Below, piece after piece: positions 54,200-63,958 of a stretch of DNA of 64,000 nucleotides; the stretch's first letter is position 1; each line of letters opens with the position of its first letter. The stretch comes from Paracoccus liaowanqingii (GTDB lineage: Bacteria > Pseudomonadota > Alphaproteobacteria > Rhodobacterales > Rhodobacteraceae): contig NZ_CP038439.1 of the NCBI RefSeq assembly GCF_004683865.2, positions 2,544,001-2,608,000 of the forward strand, given 5' to 3'. A program made the position numbers and the translations under genes. The notes below the pieces were generated by a model. The model saw only the letters and a program-made list of their open reading frames with translations, searched no databases and was not told the origin of the DNA.

Positions 54200-55105
54200 T
54201 CAGTACTTCTGCGGCACGTACAATTCGCGCGGCAGGACCTCGCGCTCGTAATCGGGGTTGAAGACCCGGTCGGGCAGAAGCACCTCCTCATGGGGCACGT
54301 CGCCATAGGGGATCAGCCCCAGCAGATGATCGATGCAGTTCAGGCGGGCGCGCTTCTTGTCGTTGCCGGGCACGATGTACCACGGCGCCTCGGGGATGTT
54401 GGTGCGCTCGAACATGTCCTCCTTGGCCTTGGTATAGGCCTCCCACCGGATGCGGGACTGCAGGTCCATGGGCGACAGCTTCCACTGCTTCAGCGGATCG
54501 TGGATGCGGATCTGGAAGCGCATCTGCTGTTCCTCGTCGGTGACCGAGAACCAGTACTTCACCAGCCGGATCCCCGAGCGCACCAGCATGCGTTCGAATT
54601 CCGGCACGTCCTGGAAGAACTGCTCGACCTGGTCCTCGCCCGCGAAGCCCATCACCCGCTCGACGCCCGCGCGGTTGTACCAGCTGCGGTCGAACAGCAC
54701 GATCTCGCCGCCCGCCGGCAGATGGGGCACGTAGCGCTGGAAATACCACTGCGTCTTCTCGCGGTCCGAGGGCGCGGGCAGCGCCACGACGCGGGCCACG
54801 CGCGGGTTCAGCCGCTGCGTGATGCGCTTGATCGCGCCGCCCTTGCCGGCCGAATCGCGGCCCTCGAAGATCACGACGACCTTCTCCTGATGGTGGCTGA
54901 CCCAGTCCTGCAGGCGGATTAGCTCGGACTGCAGGCGCAGCAGCTCGTGGAAATAGGTCTTGCGGTCCATCTGGTCGGGATGGTGGCTGCGATAGATGCG
55001 GCGGATCTCGGCGGACAGGACCGCATCCTCCAGCTCCAGCTCCATGTCCTCGTCCAGGGTTTCCTGCAGCTCGGCTTCCAGCCAGTCCTTGTAGGTGTTG
55101 GTCAT
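54200..55105 (-). CDS. ppk2: polyphosphate kinase 2
   Basis: The 301-residue PPK2 enzyme transfers phosphate between polyphosphate and nucleoside diphosphates. It has Walker A VIFEGRDSAGKGG, Walker B VLFDRSWYNRAGVE, and KYWFSVTDEEQQMRFQ and MDRKTYFHELLRLQ. The length fits class I PPK2, which can make ATP or GTP from ADP or GDP. The ATG at 55105 (MTNTYKDW) has GGAG 6 bases upstream; an ATG two codons earlier is too close to it. Confidence 0.95.
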   Translation of the reverse strand: MTNTYKDWLEAELQETLDEDMELELEDAVLSAEIRRIYRSHHPDQMDRKTYFHELLRLQSELIRLQDWVSHHQEKVVVIFEGRDSAGKGGAIKRITQRLNPRVARVVALPAPSDREKTQWYFQRYVPHLPAGGEIVLFDRSWYNRAGVERVMGFAGEDQVEQFFQDVPEFERMLVRSGIRLVKYWFSVTDEEQQMRFQIRIHDPLKQWKLSPMDLQSRIRWEAYTKAKEDMFERTNIPEAPWYIVPGNDKKRARLNCIDHLLGLIPYGDVPHEEVLLPDRVFNPDYEREVLPRELYVPQKY

Positions 55106-55160
55106 CGACATCTCCGGAATATGTTGCTGCGGTCTAGGAGGGATATGTGACAATCCCGCG

Positions 55161-55625
55161 TCAGCGCGCGAAGAGCCGCGCACATTCGGGGGTCACCGCC
55201 AGGACGAACCCGCCATCGCGCAGCCCGTCCACCGTCCCGCACCAGGCGCCCTGCGTGGTGAACAGGCTCTTCGTGCCGCGCGCCGGGCGATAGGCGATGC
55301 GCCGCCCGCCCAGGTCGAACAGGTTCAGAACGCCCCCGGCATTGGGGGCGTAATAGCCCAGCACCGACCCGTCCGAGGTGAAGATCACCCGCTGCTCGTT
55401 GGCCGGGTTCTCGGGCCGGTTCGCCGGGGCCGAGGCGGAGTTGGCGGTGTTGCCCGCCGAATTCCACGCCGCATGGGGCGCGTTGCCCGCCCGCGCCGGG
55501 TTGTTGGCCGGATGGCCCGGCCCCAGGTCGAAGGGCAGCTGCGTGCGGTCCAGGACGACCAGCGGCGCATCCGCCAGGGCGGGGACGGGCAGCAGCAGAG
55601 AGAGGCTCAGCGCAAGACGCAGCAT
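55161..55625 (-). CDS. secreted hypothetical protein
   Basis: The 154-residue protein has a Sec signal (MLRLALSLSLLLPVPALADA). After it come a stretch rich in Ala, Asn and Pro (PANNPARAGNAPHAAWNSAG), then EQRVIFTSDGSVLGYYAPNA and a final GAWCGTVDGLRDGGFVLAVT. Two cysteines near the end may form a disulfide. I do not recognise the family. It is divergent from nothing and convergent with nothing: it follows the thioesterases in the same direction. Confidence 0.7.
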   Translation of the reverse strand: MLRLALSLSLLLPVPALADAPLVVLDRTQLPFDLGPGHPANNPARAGNAPHAAWNSAGNTANSASAPANRPENPANEQRVIFTSDGSVLGYYAPNAGGVLNLFDLGGRRIAYRPARGTKSLFTTQGAWCGTVDGLRDGGFVLAVTPECARLFAR

Positions 55626-55738
55626 GGCGGGATCGGTCCTCGTGACGGCGTGCCCCATCATGGCCAAGGATCGCGCCCGGCGCCAGAGCCTGATCCACCC
55701 CGGATGGTCCGCACCGGTCGGCGCGTCGGGGCGGCGCC

Positions 55739-56239
55739 TCAGGGTTGCGGCATCAGGAAATGCCCGGTCGCCTGCGCGATCAGCCGCGCGCGGTTGTCCT
55801 GCCAGGCCTCGACATGGACGCTCGCATAGCGCCGCCCCGACCGCACCACCCGGGCCCGGGCATAGGCGTCGCGCGGCAGGCCCGAGCGCAGATAGTCGAC
55901 GGTGAAGTCGATGGTCTTGGGCAGGCGCGGCAGGCTGCCCTCGACGGCGGCATCGGGGGCGATGCGGCCCGATTCCAGATCCTCCCACATGGCGGCCCAG
56001 CCCAGCTCGATGATCGCCGTGACCTCCAGGAAGGCCGCCGTCACCCCGCCATGCAGCGCGGGCAGCATCGGGTTGCCGATCAGCTTCTCGTCATAGGGCA
56101 GGATCGCCGTCAGCTCGTCCCCGCGCCGGTCGAAGCGGATGCCCAGCCAGCTCATGTAGGGCACGCCGCTGACCATCGCGTGCAGGGCGCTGTCGCGGCG
56201 CGACTTGATCTGGTGCAGGGGCTCGTTGCGGTCGGCCAT
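55739..56239 (-). CDS. PaaI family hotdog thioesterase
   Basis: The 166-residue protein has a hotdog fold with PMLPALHGGVTAAFLEVTAI, where the Gly-Gly helix and the Glu are typical of PaaI-type acyl-CoA thioesterases, and FTVDYLRSGLPRDAYARARV. It is the second of two tandem thioesterase genes, 3 bases apart. The substrate acyl-CoA is unknown. Confidence 0.9.
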   Translation of the reverse strand: MADRNEPLHQIKSRRDSALHAMVSGVPYMSWLGIRFDRRGDELTAILPYDEKLIGNPMLPALHGGVTAAFLEVTAIIELGWAAMWEDLESGRIAPDAAVEGSLPRLPKTIDFTVDYLRSGLPRDAYARARVVRSGRRYASVHVEAWQDNRARLIAQATGHFLMPQP

Positions 56240-56242
56240 GGC

Positions 56243-56668
56243 TTACCTTTCCGCCGTGAAGGCGCCGGTCGCGGCGGCGACGGGGTTCTCCTCGTCCTCG
56301 TCCAGCGCGACGGCGCGCAGGAAGGCCACGCTGCGGGTCATGTGATAGCATTCGGCCCGCGCCGTGATCCGCTGCCCCGGCGTCGCCGCGCGCATGTAGT
56401 CGATGCGCAGGTCGATCGTCGCGGTCGATCGCGGGTTCGTCGGATGCACCATCACCGCCGCCCCGCAGCAGGTGTCCATCAGCGCCGAGACGACGCCGCC
56501 ATGGATCACGCCGGTACGCGGGTCGCCCACCAGATGCTCGGCCCACGGCATGCTGATCACCGCCCGGCCCGCGCCGATCTCGTCCACGCGCATGCCCAGG
56601 GCGCGGGCATGGGGGATTGCCTCGATGAACTGCTTGGCAATGCGGGCGTGATCCTGGGGGTCGGTCAT
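56243..56668 (-). CDS. PaaI family hotdog thioesterase
   Basis: The 141-residue protein has the PaaI signature [20 protein letters not shown] with the catalytic Asp, and [20 protein letters not shown]. It begins [14 protein letters not shown] at 56668, behind GGAGCG. It is the first of two tandem thioesterase genes and divergent from the MerR and beta-oxidation genes, which suggests CoA-ester release in the same metabolic setting. Confidence 0.92.
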   Translation of the reverse strand: MTDPQDHARIAKQFIEAIPHARALGMRVDEIGAGRAVISMPWAEHLVGDPRTGVIHGGVVSALMDTCCGAAVMVHPTNPRSTATIDLRIDYMRAATPGQRITARAECYHMTRSVAFLRAVALDEDEENPVAAATGAFTAER

Positions 56669-56742
56669 CGGGCGCTCCTTCTTTGGACGAGCGTAGCGCC
56701 AGGTGCCGCGCACACTCAAGCCCCCGCCGATGCGCGTTTCGG

Positions 56743-56771
56743 TTGAGAAACCCCGCGTCTCGCCCTAGGCT
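56743..56771 (+). promoter_or_regulatory. sigma-70-type promoter with inverted repeat before the first merR gene
   Basis: TTGAGA (56743-56748) and TAGGCT (56766-56771) are separated by 17 bases. CGCGTC (56754-56759) and GACGCG (56772-56777) form an inverted repeat over the spacer and -10 region, a possible operator. Confidence 0.45.
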
Positions 56772-56802
56772 GACGCGAAGGGAAATCGGCAAGGAGGCGC
56801 GG

Positions 56803-57180
56803 ATGAGCGATGACCGGATCAGCTTCAAGGACATGTGCACGCGCTTCGACGTGACGCCGAGGACGCTGCGCTACTACGAATACATCGAGCTGCTGCAGCC
56901 CCGCAAGGAAGGCCGCACCCGGTTCTACGGCGCGCGCGAGGTGGCGCGGATGACGCTGATCCTGCGCGGCCGCCGCTTCGGCTTCAGCCTGGAGGAGATC
57001 CGGCAATGGCTGCAGATCTACGACAAGAAGGGCTCGCGCGAGCAGTACCAGGTCTGGATCGACATGGCCGACCGGCAGCTTGCGGTGCTGGACGGGCAGA
57101 TCGCCGACCTGCGCGCCGCCCGCGACGACCTGGACCAGCTGCGCCGCATCACGCGGGACGAGCTGGACAAGCTGGGCTGA
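56803..57180 (+). CDS. MerR family transcriptional regulator
   Basis: The 125-residue protein has a winged HTH at the start (FDVTPRTLRYYEYIELLQPR), the FYGAREVARMTLILRGRRFG helix, then a C-terminal dimer helix with LDQLRRITRDELDK. The residues of the metal-binding type are absent; one Cys lies in the HTH (DMCTRF). It is closest to the LiuR/acyl-CoA-type MerR regulators. AAGGAGG lies 8 bases before the ATG. A paralogue lies 107 bases downstream. Confidence 0.93.
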   Translation: MSDDRISFKDMCTRFDVTPRTLRYYEYIELLQPRKEGRTRFYGAREVARMTLILRGRRFGFSLEEIRQWLQIYDKKGSREQYQVWIDMADRQLAVLDGQIADLRAARDDLDQLRRITRDELDKLG

Positions 57181-57210
57181 CGCGGCGGCAGGCCCACCCG
57201 TGACGCGGCG

Positions 57211-57241
57211 TTTCGCTTACGTGAGCGTCAGCTTCAAGTTA
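57211..57241 (+). promoter_or_regulatory. MerR-type promoter/operator before the second merR gene
   Basis: TTTCGC (57211-57216) and AAGTTA (57236-57241) have a 19-base spacer, as in MerR-controlled promoters. The imperfect palindrome TTACGTGAGCGTCA (57217-57230) lies in that spacer. It resembles operators reported for LiuR-like regulators. Confidence 0.4.
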
Positions 57242-57287
57242 TGACCACATCAGGACGGAAAGCCGGTGTGAGGAGGAGCGTACCGAT

Positions 57288-57686
57288 ATGTCCGACGACC
57301 TGATGTCCATCCGCCAGATGTGCGATGCCTTCGCGGTCACGCCCCGGACGCTGCGCTTCTACGAGGCGCGGGAACTGATCTTCCCCCATCGCCGGGGCCA
57401 GCACCGCCTTTACGACCGGCGCGACCGGGCCCGGCTGACGCTGATCCTGCGCGGCAAGCGCTTCGGCTTCAGCCTGGAACAGATCCGCCAGCTGCTGGAG
57501 CTGTACGAGCCCGGCGGGACCAACCGCGCCCAGGTCGCGGCCACGATCGAGATCGGCCGCGCCCGGCTGGCCGACATGGAACAGCAATATGCCGAACTGA
57601 GCGAGGCGATCGCCGAGCTCAGGGTCCAGATCACGGATGCCCAGGGCCGACTTTCCGCAGCCCCCCACGAACAGCCCACAGGATGA
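57288..57686 (+). CDS. MerR family transcriptional regulator (paralogue)
   Basis: The 132-residue protein shares most of its HTH and hinge with the neighbour ([20 protein letters not shown] and [20 protein letters not shown]) and has a different C-terminal coiled part ([20 protein letters not shown]). It probably senses a CoA ester or a related metabolite and controls the beta-oxidation operon. The acyl-CoA dehydrogenase starts 4 bases after its stop, so they share a transcript. Confidence 0.93.
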   Translation: MSDDLMSIRQMCDAFAVTPRTLRFYEARELIFPHRRGQHRLYDRRDRARLTLILRGKRFGFSLEQIRQLLELYEPGGTNRAQVAATIEIGRARLADMEQQYAELSEAIAELRVQITDAQGRLSAAPHEQPTG

Positions 57687-57690
57687 CGCC

Positions 57691-59469
57691 ATGCCCAGCT
57701 ACACGCCCCCGATCCGCGACCTGCAGTTCGTCCTTCACGACGTCCTGAAGCTGTCGCATTCCGATCTTCCCGGCCATGACGACCTGGCCCCCGACTTCAC
57801 CGAGGCGGTGCTGGAGGCGGCGGGCAAGCTGGCCTCCGAGGTGCTGGCGCCCTTGAACCTGCCCGGCGACCAGCAGGGCTGCCGGCTGGAGAACGGCATC
57901 GTGCGGACCCCCAACGGGTTCGCGGCCGCCTTCGAGCAGGTCAAGGAGGGCGGCTGGACCTCGCTGGACTGCGACCCGGAGTATGGCGGCCAGGGCATGC
58001 CCTATGTGATGGGCGTGGCCACGGGCGAGATCTTCGTGTCCGCCAACATGGCCTTCAACATGTATCAGGGCCTGACGCATGGCGCCTATTCCGCCATCCA
58101 CGCCCATGGCACGGACGCGCAAAAGCAGACCTACCTGCCCAAGATGGTCAGCTGCGACTGGACCGGCACGATGAACCTAACGGAACCGCATTGCGGCACC
58201 GATCTGGGCCTGCTGCGCACCAAGGCCGAGCCGCAGGACGACGGCAGCTATCTGATCACGGGCCAGAAGATCTTCATCTCGGCCGGCGATCACGACATGG
58301 CCGAGAACGTCATCCACCTGGTGCTGGCCAAGGCGCCGGGCGGCGGCGCGGGCACCAAGGGCATCAGCCTGTTCATCGTGCCCAAGTTCCTGGTGACCGA
58401 GGACGGCACCTTGGGCGACCGCAACGGCGTGTCGGTCGGCGCGCTGGAACACAAGATGGGCATCCACGCCAACGCGACCTGCGTGATGAACTATGACGGC
58501 GCGCGCGGCTGGCTGCTGGGCGACCTGCACAAGGGCATGCGCGCCATGTTCACCATGATGAACGAGGCGCGGATCGGCGTCGGCCTGCAGGGCTATGCGG
58601 GCGCCGTGCCCGCCTATCAGAACGCGCTGGCCTATGCCAAGGACCGCCTGCAGGGCCGCGCCGTGACCGGTGCCGACAACCCGCAGGGCGCGGCCGACCC
58701 GCTGATCGTGCATCCCGACATCCGCCGCAGCCTGCTGGACCAGAAATCCTTCCTCGAGGGCGCCCGCGCCCTGACGCTCTGGGGGGCGCATCTGGTCGAT
58801 CGCAGCAACCTGGGGCAGGATGCCGATGCCGAGGGGCTGATCTCGCTGATGACCCCGGTCGTGAAGGGCTTCCTGACCGATAAGGGCTTCGAGGCCACCG
58901 TGCTGGCGCAGCAGGTTCTGGGCGGGCACGGCTATGTCGAGGAATGGGGCATGAGCCAGTTCGTCCGCGACGCCCGTATCACCATGATCTACGAGGGCGC
59001 CAACGGCGTGCAGGCGCTGGATCTGGTCGGCCGCAAGCTGGCGCTGGACGGCGGCAAGCACGTCATGGCCTTCTTCGAGATGATCAAGACCTTCTGCCGC
59101 GAGGAGGCCGGGAACGACGCGATCCGCGCCGACTTCATCGAGCCGCTGAAGGCCGCGTCGAAGGATCTGCAGGCGGCGTCGATGTTCTTCATGGAACGCG
59201 GCATGAAGAACCCCAACGACGCGCTGTCGGGCAGCTACGACTTCATGCACCTCTTCGGGCATGTGACGCTCGGCTACATGTGGGCCCGGATGGCGGTCGC
59301 CGCCCAGGCCGCGCTGGACGCCGGAACGGCCGACCCGGCCTTCCACAAGACCAAGCTGATCACCGGCCGCTACTACATGAAGCGCCAGCTGCCGATGACC
59401 GCGACCCATCTGGCGCGCATCCAGTCCGGTGCGGCCACGGTGATGGAACTGGAAGCGGAAGCGTTCTGA
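57691..59469 (+). CDS. acyl-CoA dehydrogenase with extended C-terminal domain
   Basis: The 592-residue flavoenzyme oxidises acyl-CoA to enoyl-CoA. It contains [60 protein letters not shown] and [20 protein letters not shown] with the catalytic Glu. The extra C-terminal domain (about 120 residues) is like that of DmdC-type methylthiopropionyl-CoA dehydrogenases, so a DMSP-derived substrate is one possibility. The thiolase and FadJ neighbours fit fatty-acid beta-oxidation equally well. GGAT precedes the ATG. Confidence 0.93.
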   Translation: MPSYTPPIRDLQFVLHDVLKLSHSDLPGHDDLAPDFTEAVLEAAGKLASEVLAPLNLPGDQQGCRLENGIVRTPNGFAAAFEQVKEGGWTSLDCDPEYGGQGMPYVMGVATGEIFVSANMAFNMYQGLTHGAYSAIHAHGTDAQKQTYLPKMVSCDWTGTMNLTEPHCGTDLGLLRTKAEPQDDGSYLITGQKIFISAGDHDMAENVIHLVLAKAPGGGAGTKGISLFIVPKFLVTEDGTLGDRNGVSVGALEHKMGIHANATCVMNYDGARGWLLGDLHKGMRAMFTMMNEARIGVGLQGYAGAVPAYQNALAYAKDRLQGRAVTGADNPQGAADPLIVHPDIRRSLLDQKSFLEGARALTLWGAHLVDRSNLGQDADAEGLISLMTPVVKGFLTDKGFEATVLAQQVLGGHGYVEEWGMSQFVRDARITMIYEGANGVQALDLVGRKLALDGGKHVMAFFEMIKTFCREEAGNDAIRADFIEPLKAASKDLQAASMFFMERGMKNPNDALSGSYDFMHLFGHVTLGYMWARMAVAAQAALDAGTADPAFHKTKLITGRYYMKRQLPMTATHLARIQSGAATVMELEAEAF

Positions 59470-59507
59470 GCCTGCTCCGCCGCGCGGCGCCCGTGGACAG
59501 CGCGGAT

Positions 59508-59540
59508 GCCTCCGGCGGAGATATTTGAGTGAAGAAGAAG
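59508..59540 (+). repeat. GATATTT-family intergenic repeat, copy 4
   Basis: GCCTCCGGCGGAGATATTTG and then AGTGAAGAAGAAG, 38 bases after the acyl-CoA dehydrogenase stop. It ends in the GAAGAAGAAG variant and lacks the long G/C hairpin. Confidence 0.65.
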
Positions 59541-59677
59541 CGGCATTCCCGGCCCGCGCAGGGCCATCGGCATCAAGCGCGCGAGCCGGGAACCTCTCCT
59601 TCAGCGGTCATCGGCTTCCCAGCCTGTACCGCCTGCCCAGAGTGGCGCCAAATGGTTGAGGAAGGTTTAACCCGCCC

Positions 59678-59730
59678 CTTCTTCTTCCCGAAAATATCCC
59701 GCGGGGGTCCGGGGGCGCGAAGCCCCCGGC
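59678..59730 (-). repeat. GATATTT-family intergenic repeat, copy 5
   Basis: On the minus strand: GCCGGGGGCTTCGCGCCCCC, GGACCCCCGCGGGATATTT, then TCGGGAAGAAGAAG. It is inverted relative to copy 4; the 137 bases between them hold no gene that I can support. The GST gene starts 16 bases later on the plus strand. Confidence 0.7.
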
Positions 59731-59746
59731 TGTTTGAAGAGGCAAG

Positions 59747-60388
59747 ATGACCGCACAGCTCTGGTGTTTTGGCGAATCGGGCAATGCCTACAAGGCCGCC
59801 CTGACCCTGCAACTGGCCGGCCATGACTGGCAGCCCGTCTATGTCGACTTCTTCGGGGGCGAGGCGCGGGGCGCGGCGTTCCGTGCCCTCAACCCGATGG
59901 GCGAGGTGCCGGTCTTTCGCGAGGACGATCTGGTCCTGACCCAGTCCGCCGTGATCCAGCTGCACATCGCCGAGAAGGCCGGAAAATTCCAGGGCTCGGA
60001 CCGGGCCGAGACGCTGCGCTGGCTGATGTTCGACAATCACAAGATCTCGGGCCAGGCGGGACCGGCGCGCTTCCTGCTGAACTTCCTGCCCGAGGAGAAG
60101 CGCCCCGCCGGGGCGGCCGCCTATCTGCAGGGGCGGCTGAAGGCCGCGTACCAAGTGCTGAACGACCATCTGGCGGACCGGGACTGGGTCGCGCCCGGCG
60201 GTCCGACCGTCGCGGATTTCGCGCTGTGCGGATACCTTTATTACCCCGAGCCCTTTGGGTTCGACCGCGCCGACTGGCCCCATATCGACCGCTGGCTGGA
60301 GGGCATCGCCGCCCTGCCCGGCTGGTCCCATCCCTATGACCTGATGCCCGGGCACCCCTCCGACCGGGCGCCCAAGGAGGACACATGA
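59747..60388 (+). CDS. glutathione S-transferase family protein
   Basis: The 213-residue protein has an N-terminal thioredoxin-like domain (LWCFGESGNAYKAALTLQLA, the Ser of SGNAYK as likely catalytic residue, and NPMGEVPVF) and a C-terminal helical domain with GGPTVADFALCGYLY. It lies between the acyl-CoA dehydrogenase and thiolase genes, which is frequent in this group; a detoxifying or isomerising role in the pathway is possible. Its stop overlaps the thiolase ATG by 4 bases. Confidence 0.92.
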   Translation: MTAQLWCFGESGNAYKAALTLQLAGHDWQPVYVDFFGGEARGAAFRALNPMGEVPVFREDDLVLTQSAVIQLHIAEKAGKFQGSDRAETLRWLMFDNHKISGQAGPARFLLNFLPEEKRPAGAAAYLQGRLKAAYQVLNDHLADRDWVAPGGPTVADFALCGYLYYPEPFGFDRADWPHIDRWLEGIAALPGWSHPYDLMPGHPSDRAPKEDT

Positions 60389-61596
60389 CCGACGCATTCA
60401 TCTATGACGCCGCCCGCACCCCGCGCGGCAAGGGCCGCCCGGACGGAAGCCTGCACGAGGTCACCTCGCTGGCTCTGTCCGCGCGGCTGCTCAATGCCCT
60501 GAAGGCCCGCAACAACCTGGACGGCCATGCGGTCGAGGACGTGATCTGGGGCAATGTCACCCAGGTCAAGGAACAGGGCGGCTGCCTGGCACGCTCGGCC
60601 GTGCTGGCCTCGGATCTCGACGAGCGGATCCCGGGCCTGTCGATCAACCGCTTCTGCGCCAGCGGGATGGAGGCCGTGAACCTGGCCGCCAACCAGATCA
60701 AGGGCGGCGCCGGCCAGGCCTATATCGCGGGCGGGGTCGAGATGATGGGCCGCGTCGCCATGGGCAGCGACGGGGCGGCGATCGCCGTCGACCCGTCGCT
60801 GACGATGAAATCCTATTTCGTGCCGCAGGGCATCAGCGCCGACATCATCGCGACGGAATACGGCTTCTCGCGCGAGGAGGCCGATGCCTTGGCGCTGGAA
60901 AGCCAGCGCCGGGCCGCGCAGGCCTGGTCCGAGGGGCGGTTCGACAGGTCCATCGTCCCGGTGCTGGACCAGAACGGTCTGACCATCCTTGCGCGCGACG
61001 AATACATGCGCCCCGGCACGACGCCTGAGGACCTGGCCAAGCTGCGCCCCGCCTTCAAGGAGATGGGCGAGACGATGCCCGGCTTCGACAAGGTGGCGAT
61101 GCTGAAATACCCGCATCTGACCCATATCGACCACATCCACCATGCCGGGAACAGCTCGGGCATCGTGGATGGCGCCGCCGCCGTGCTGATCGGGGATGCC
61201 GCCTTCGGCAAGGCCCATGGCCTCAAGCCCCGCGCCCGCATCCGCGCCACCGCCAAGATCGGCACCGATCCCACGATCATGCTGACCGGCCCCGTCCCTG
61301 TCACCGAAAAGATCCTGAAGGACAGCGGCCTGTCGATCGGCGACATCGACCTCTTCGAGGTGAACGAGGCCTTCGCCGCCGTCGTGCTGCGCTTCATGCA
61401 GGCCTTTCAGGTCGATCCGGCGCGGGTCAACGTGAACGGCGGCGCCATCGCGATGGGCCATCCGTTGGGCGCCACCGGGGCGATCATCATCGGCACCCTG
61501 CTGGACGAGCTGGAGCGGCAGGACAAGACCATGGGCCTGGCCACCCTCTGCATCGCGTCCGGCATGGGCGCGGCCACCATCATCGAGCGCGTGTGA
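60385..61596 (+). CDS. acetyl-CoA acyltransferase (thiolase)
   Basis: The 403-residue thiolase cleaves 3-ketoacyl-CoA in beta-oxidation. The nucleophile Cys lies in [17 protein letters not shown], the His in [16 protein letters not shown], and the second Cys in [29 protein letters not shown] completes the FadA/acetyl-CoA acetyltransferase signature. The ATG overlaps the GST stop (ATGA). FadJ follows after 10 bases. Confidence 0.95.
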   Translation: MTDAFIYDAARTPRGKGRPDGSLHEVTSLALSARLLNALKARNNLDGHAVEDVIWGNVTQVKEQGGCLARSAVLASDLDERIPGLSINRFCASGMEAVNLAANQIKGGAGQAYIAGGVEMMGRVAMGSDGAAIAVDPSLTMKSYFVPQGISADIIATEYGFSREEADALALESQRRAAQAWSEGRFDRSIVPVLDQNGLTILARDEYMRPGTTPEDLAKLRPAFKEMGETMPGFDKVAMLKYPHLTHIDHIHHAGNSSGIVDGAAAVLIGDAAFGKAHGLKPRARIRATAKIGTDPTIMLTGPVPVTEKILKDSGLSIGDIDLFEVNEAFAAVVLRFMQAFQVDPARVNVNGGAIAMGHPLGATGAIIIGTLLDELERQDKTMGLATLCIASGMGAATIIERV

Positions 61597-61606
61597 GGAG
61601 ACATCC

Positions 61607-63793
61607 ATGACCGATTTCACCATGAAGACCGGCGATGATGGCGTGGCGATCATCACCTGGGACGTGCCGGGCAAGTCGATGAACGTGCTGTCGATGGAGG
61701 GCGCGACCGCCCTGGACGGGCTGATCGACCAAGCGCTGGCCGACGCGGCCGTCAAGGGCATCGTCATCACCAGCGGCAAGGCAGATTTCGCCGCCGGCAT
61801 GGACCTCAATGTCATCACGGGCATGAAGGACCAGGGAAGCGCGCAGGGCGTCTTCGACGGCGTCATGACGCTGCACCACCTGCTGCGCAAGATCGAGCGC
61901 GCGGGCATGGATCCCAAGACGCTGAAGGGCGGCAAGCCCATCGCCAGCGCCCTGCCGGGCACGGCGCTTGGCATCGGGCTGGAACTGCCCCTGGCCACGC
62001 ATCGCATCTTCGCCGCCGACAATCCGAAGGCCAAGATCGGCCTGCCCGAGATCATGGTCGGCATCTTTCCGGGCGGCGGCGGCACCACCCGCCTGGCGCG
62101 CAAGCTGGGCGCGATGATGGCCGCGCCCTTCCTGCTGGAGGGCAAGCTGTCCGATCCCAAGAAGGCCAAGTCGGCGGGCCTGATCGACGAGGTCGTGGCC
62201 GATCCCGTCACCGCCGCCCGCGAATGGGTCCTGTCCGCCAAGGAGGCCGATCTGGTCAAGCCCTGGGATGCCAAGGGCTACAAGATGCCCGGCGGAGAGC
62301 CGTTCCACCCGGCGGGCTTCATGACCTTCGTGGGCGCCAGCGCGATGGTGCATGGCAAGACGATGGGCGTCTATCCGGCCGCCAAGGCGCTGCTGAGCGC
62401 GGTCTATGAAGGGGCGATGGTGCCCTTCGACACCGCGCTGAAGATCGAGGCGCGCTGGTTCACGCATGTGCTGATGAACCCGTCCTCGGCGGCGATGATC
62501 CGCAGCCTGTTCATCAACAAGGAGGCGCTGGAGAAGGGCGCGAACCGCCCCGAGGCGCCCGACCAGACCGTGCGCAAGGTCGGCATCCTGGGCGCGGGCA
62601 TGATGGGCGCGGGCATCGCCCATGTCAGCGCCATGGCCGGGATCCAGGTCGTGCTGATCGATGCGCAGCAGGCCAGCGCCGACAAGGGCAAGGCCCTGTC
62701 CGAGGGCCTTCTGGACAAGGCCATCAGCCGCAAGAAGGCCACGCCCGAGAAGAAGGCCGAGGTGCTGGCCCGCATCACCGCCACGACCGACTACGCGGCG
62801 CTGGAGGGCTGCGATCTGGTCGTCGAGGCGGTCTTCGAGGATCCCGCCGTCAAGGCCGAGGTCACCAAGCGCGCGGAAGCCGTCATCCCGGCGGATGCGA
62901 TCTTCGCGACCAACACCTCGACCCTGCCGATCGGCGATCTGGCGCGGGCCTCGTCGCGGCCCGAGCAGTTCATCGGCATCCACTTCTTCAGCCCCGTGGA
63001 CAAGATGCTGCTGGTCGAGATCATCAAGGGCCGGCAGACCGGCCCGGTCGCCGTGGCCAAGGCACTGGATTTCGTCCGCCAGATCCGCAAGACACCGATC
63101 GTGGTCAACGACGCGCGCTTCTTCTACGCCAACCGCTGCATCATCCCCTATATCAACGAGGGGATCCGCATGCTGGCCGAGGGCGTGAACCCCACGCTGA
63201 TCGAGAATGCGGCCAAGATGATGGGCATGCCCCTGGGCCCGCTGCAGTTGGTCGACGAGACCAGCATCGATCTGGGTGTCAAGATCGCCAAGGCGACCCG
63301 CGCGGCGATGGGCGACGCCTATCCCGACGGCGCGGTGGACGAGGTGCTGTTCTGGATGGCCGATCAGAACCGCTTGGGCCGCAAGGCGAATGCGGGCTTC
63401 TATGCCTATGACGAGGCGGGCAAGCGGCAGGGGCTGTGGGACGGCCTGGACGCGCAATATCCGCGCAGCGCGGACCAGCCCGACCTGCACGACGTCCAGC
63501 ACCGCCTGATGTTCGCGCAGACCCTGGAGGCCGTGCGCGCGCTGGAGGAGGGCGTCCTCGAAGACATCCGCGAGGGCGATGTGGGTGCCATCCTGGGCTG
63601 GGGCTTCGCGCCTTGGACCGGCGGTCCCTTCGGCTGGCTGGACATGCTGGGCGCCGCCCGCGCGGTCGAGATCTGCGACCGCCTGACGGCCGAGCAGGGC
63701 GACCGGTTCCAGGTGCCCGCGCTGCTGCGCAAGATGGCCGAGACGGAGGGCAGCTTCTACGGCGCCCGGGCCGCGCAGCCCTCGGCCGCCTGA
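61607..63793 (+). CDS. FadJ/FadB-type multifunctional enzyme (enoyl-CoA hydratase / 3-hydroxyacyl-CoA dehydrogenase)
   Basis: The 728-residue enzyme carries out hydration and NAD-linked oxidation in beta-oxidation. The N-terminal crotonase domain has [15 protein letters not shown] and [14 protein letters not shown] with the two catalytic Glu. The central dehydrogenase domain has [42 protein letters not shown], and the C-terminal domain follows. It should form a complex with the thiolase. GTGAGGAG lies before the ATG. Confidence 0.96.
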   Translation: MTDFTMKTGDDGVAIITWDVPGKSMNVLSMEGATALDGLIDQALADAAVKGIVITSGKADFAAGMDLNVITGMKDQGSAQGVFDGVMTLHHLLRKIERAGMDPKTLKGGKPIASALPGTALGIGLELPLATHRIFAADNPKAKIGLPEIMVGIFPGGGGTTRLARKLGAMMAAPFLLEGKLSDPKKAKSAGLIDEVVADPVTAAREWVLSAKEADLVKPWDAKGYKMPGGEPFHPAGFMTFVGASAMVHGKTMGVYPAAKALLSAVYEGAMVPFDTALKIEARWFTHVLMNPSSAAMIRSLFINKEALEKGANRPEAPDQTVRKVGILGAGMMGAGIAHVSAMAGIQVVLIDAQQASADKGKALSEGLLDKAISRKKATPEKKAEVLARITATTDYAALEGCDLVVEAVFEDPAVKAEVTKRAEAVIPADAIFATNTSTLPIGDLARASSRPEQFIGIHFFSPVDKMLLVEIIKGRQTGPVAVAKALDFVRQIRKTPIVVNDARFFYANRCIIPYINEGIRMLAEGVNPTLIENAAKMMGMPLGPLQLVDETSIDLGVKIAKATRAAMGDAYPDGAVDEVLFWMADQNRLGRKANAGFYAYDEAGKRQGLWDGLDAQYPRSADQPDLHDVQHRLMFAQTLEAVRALEEGVLEDIREGDVGAILGWGFAPWTGGPFGWLDMLGAARAVEICDRLTAEQGDRFQVPALLRKMAETEGSFYGARAAQPSAA

Positions 63794-63802
63794 TCCGCCC
63801 TT

Positions 63803-63830
63803 CGGATGGGCCGCGCCTGCGGCCCATCCG
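63803..63830 (+). terminator. hairpin after the beta-oxidation operon
   Basis: CGGATGGGCCGC, a 4-base loop and GCGGCCCATCCG form a perfect 12-bp stem 10 bases after the FadJ-type stop. It has no T-run. Confidence 0.6.
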
Positions 63831-63885
63831 GCACCTCGCCTGCGACGCCCCGCCCATCGGCGGAAACTTTCCGACGGTCATGTCG

Positions 63886-63913
63886 TTGATCGGACGTGAT
63901 TTCGCCATATGCT
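63886..63913 (+). promoter_or_regulatory. possible promoter of the last, partial gene
   Basis: TTGATC (63886-63891) and TATGCT (63908-63913) with a 16-base spacer lie 46 bases before the ATG at 63959. Confidence 0.35.
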
Positions 63914-63958
63914 ATGGCGACGGCACCGCCTGTGGCGGATGGCTGACAAGGGGATCCG

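Noticed and set aside
55106..55160. Pho box before ppk2
   Set aside because: Only one half-site-like TTGTCAC occurs; the next unit at 11 bp does not match.
61580..63502. A 640-codon minus-strand open frame opposite the FadJ-type gene
   Set aside because: Antisense shadow; the plus-strand gene carries all catalytic motifs.
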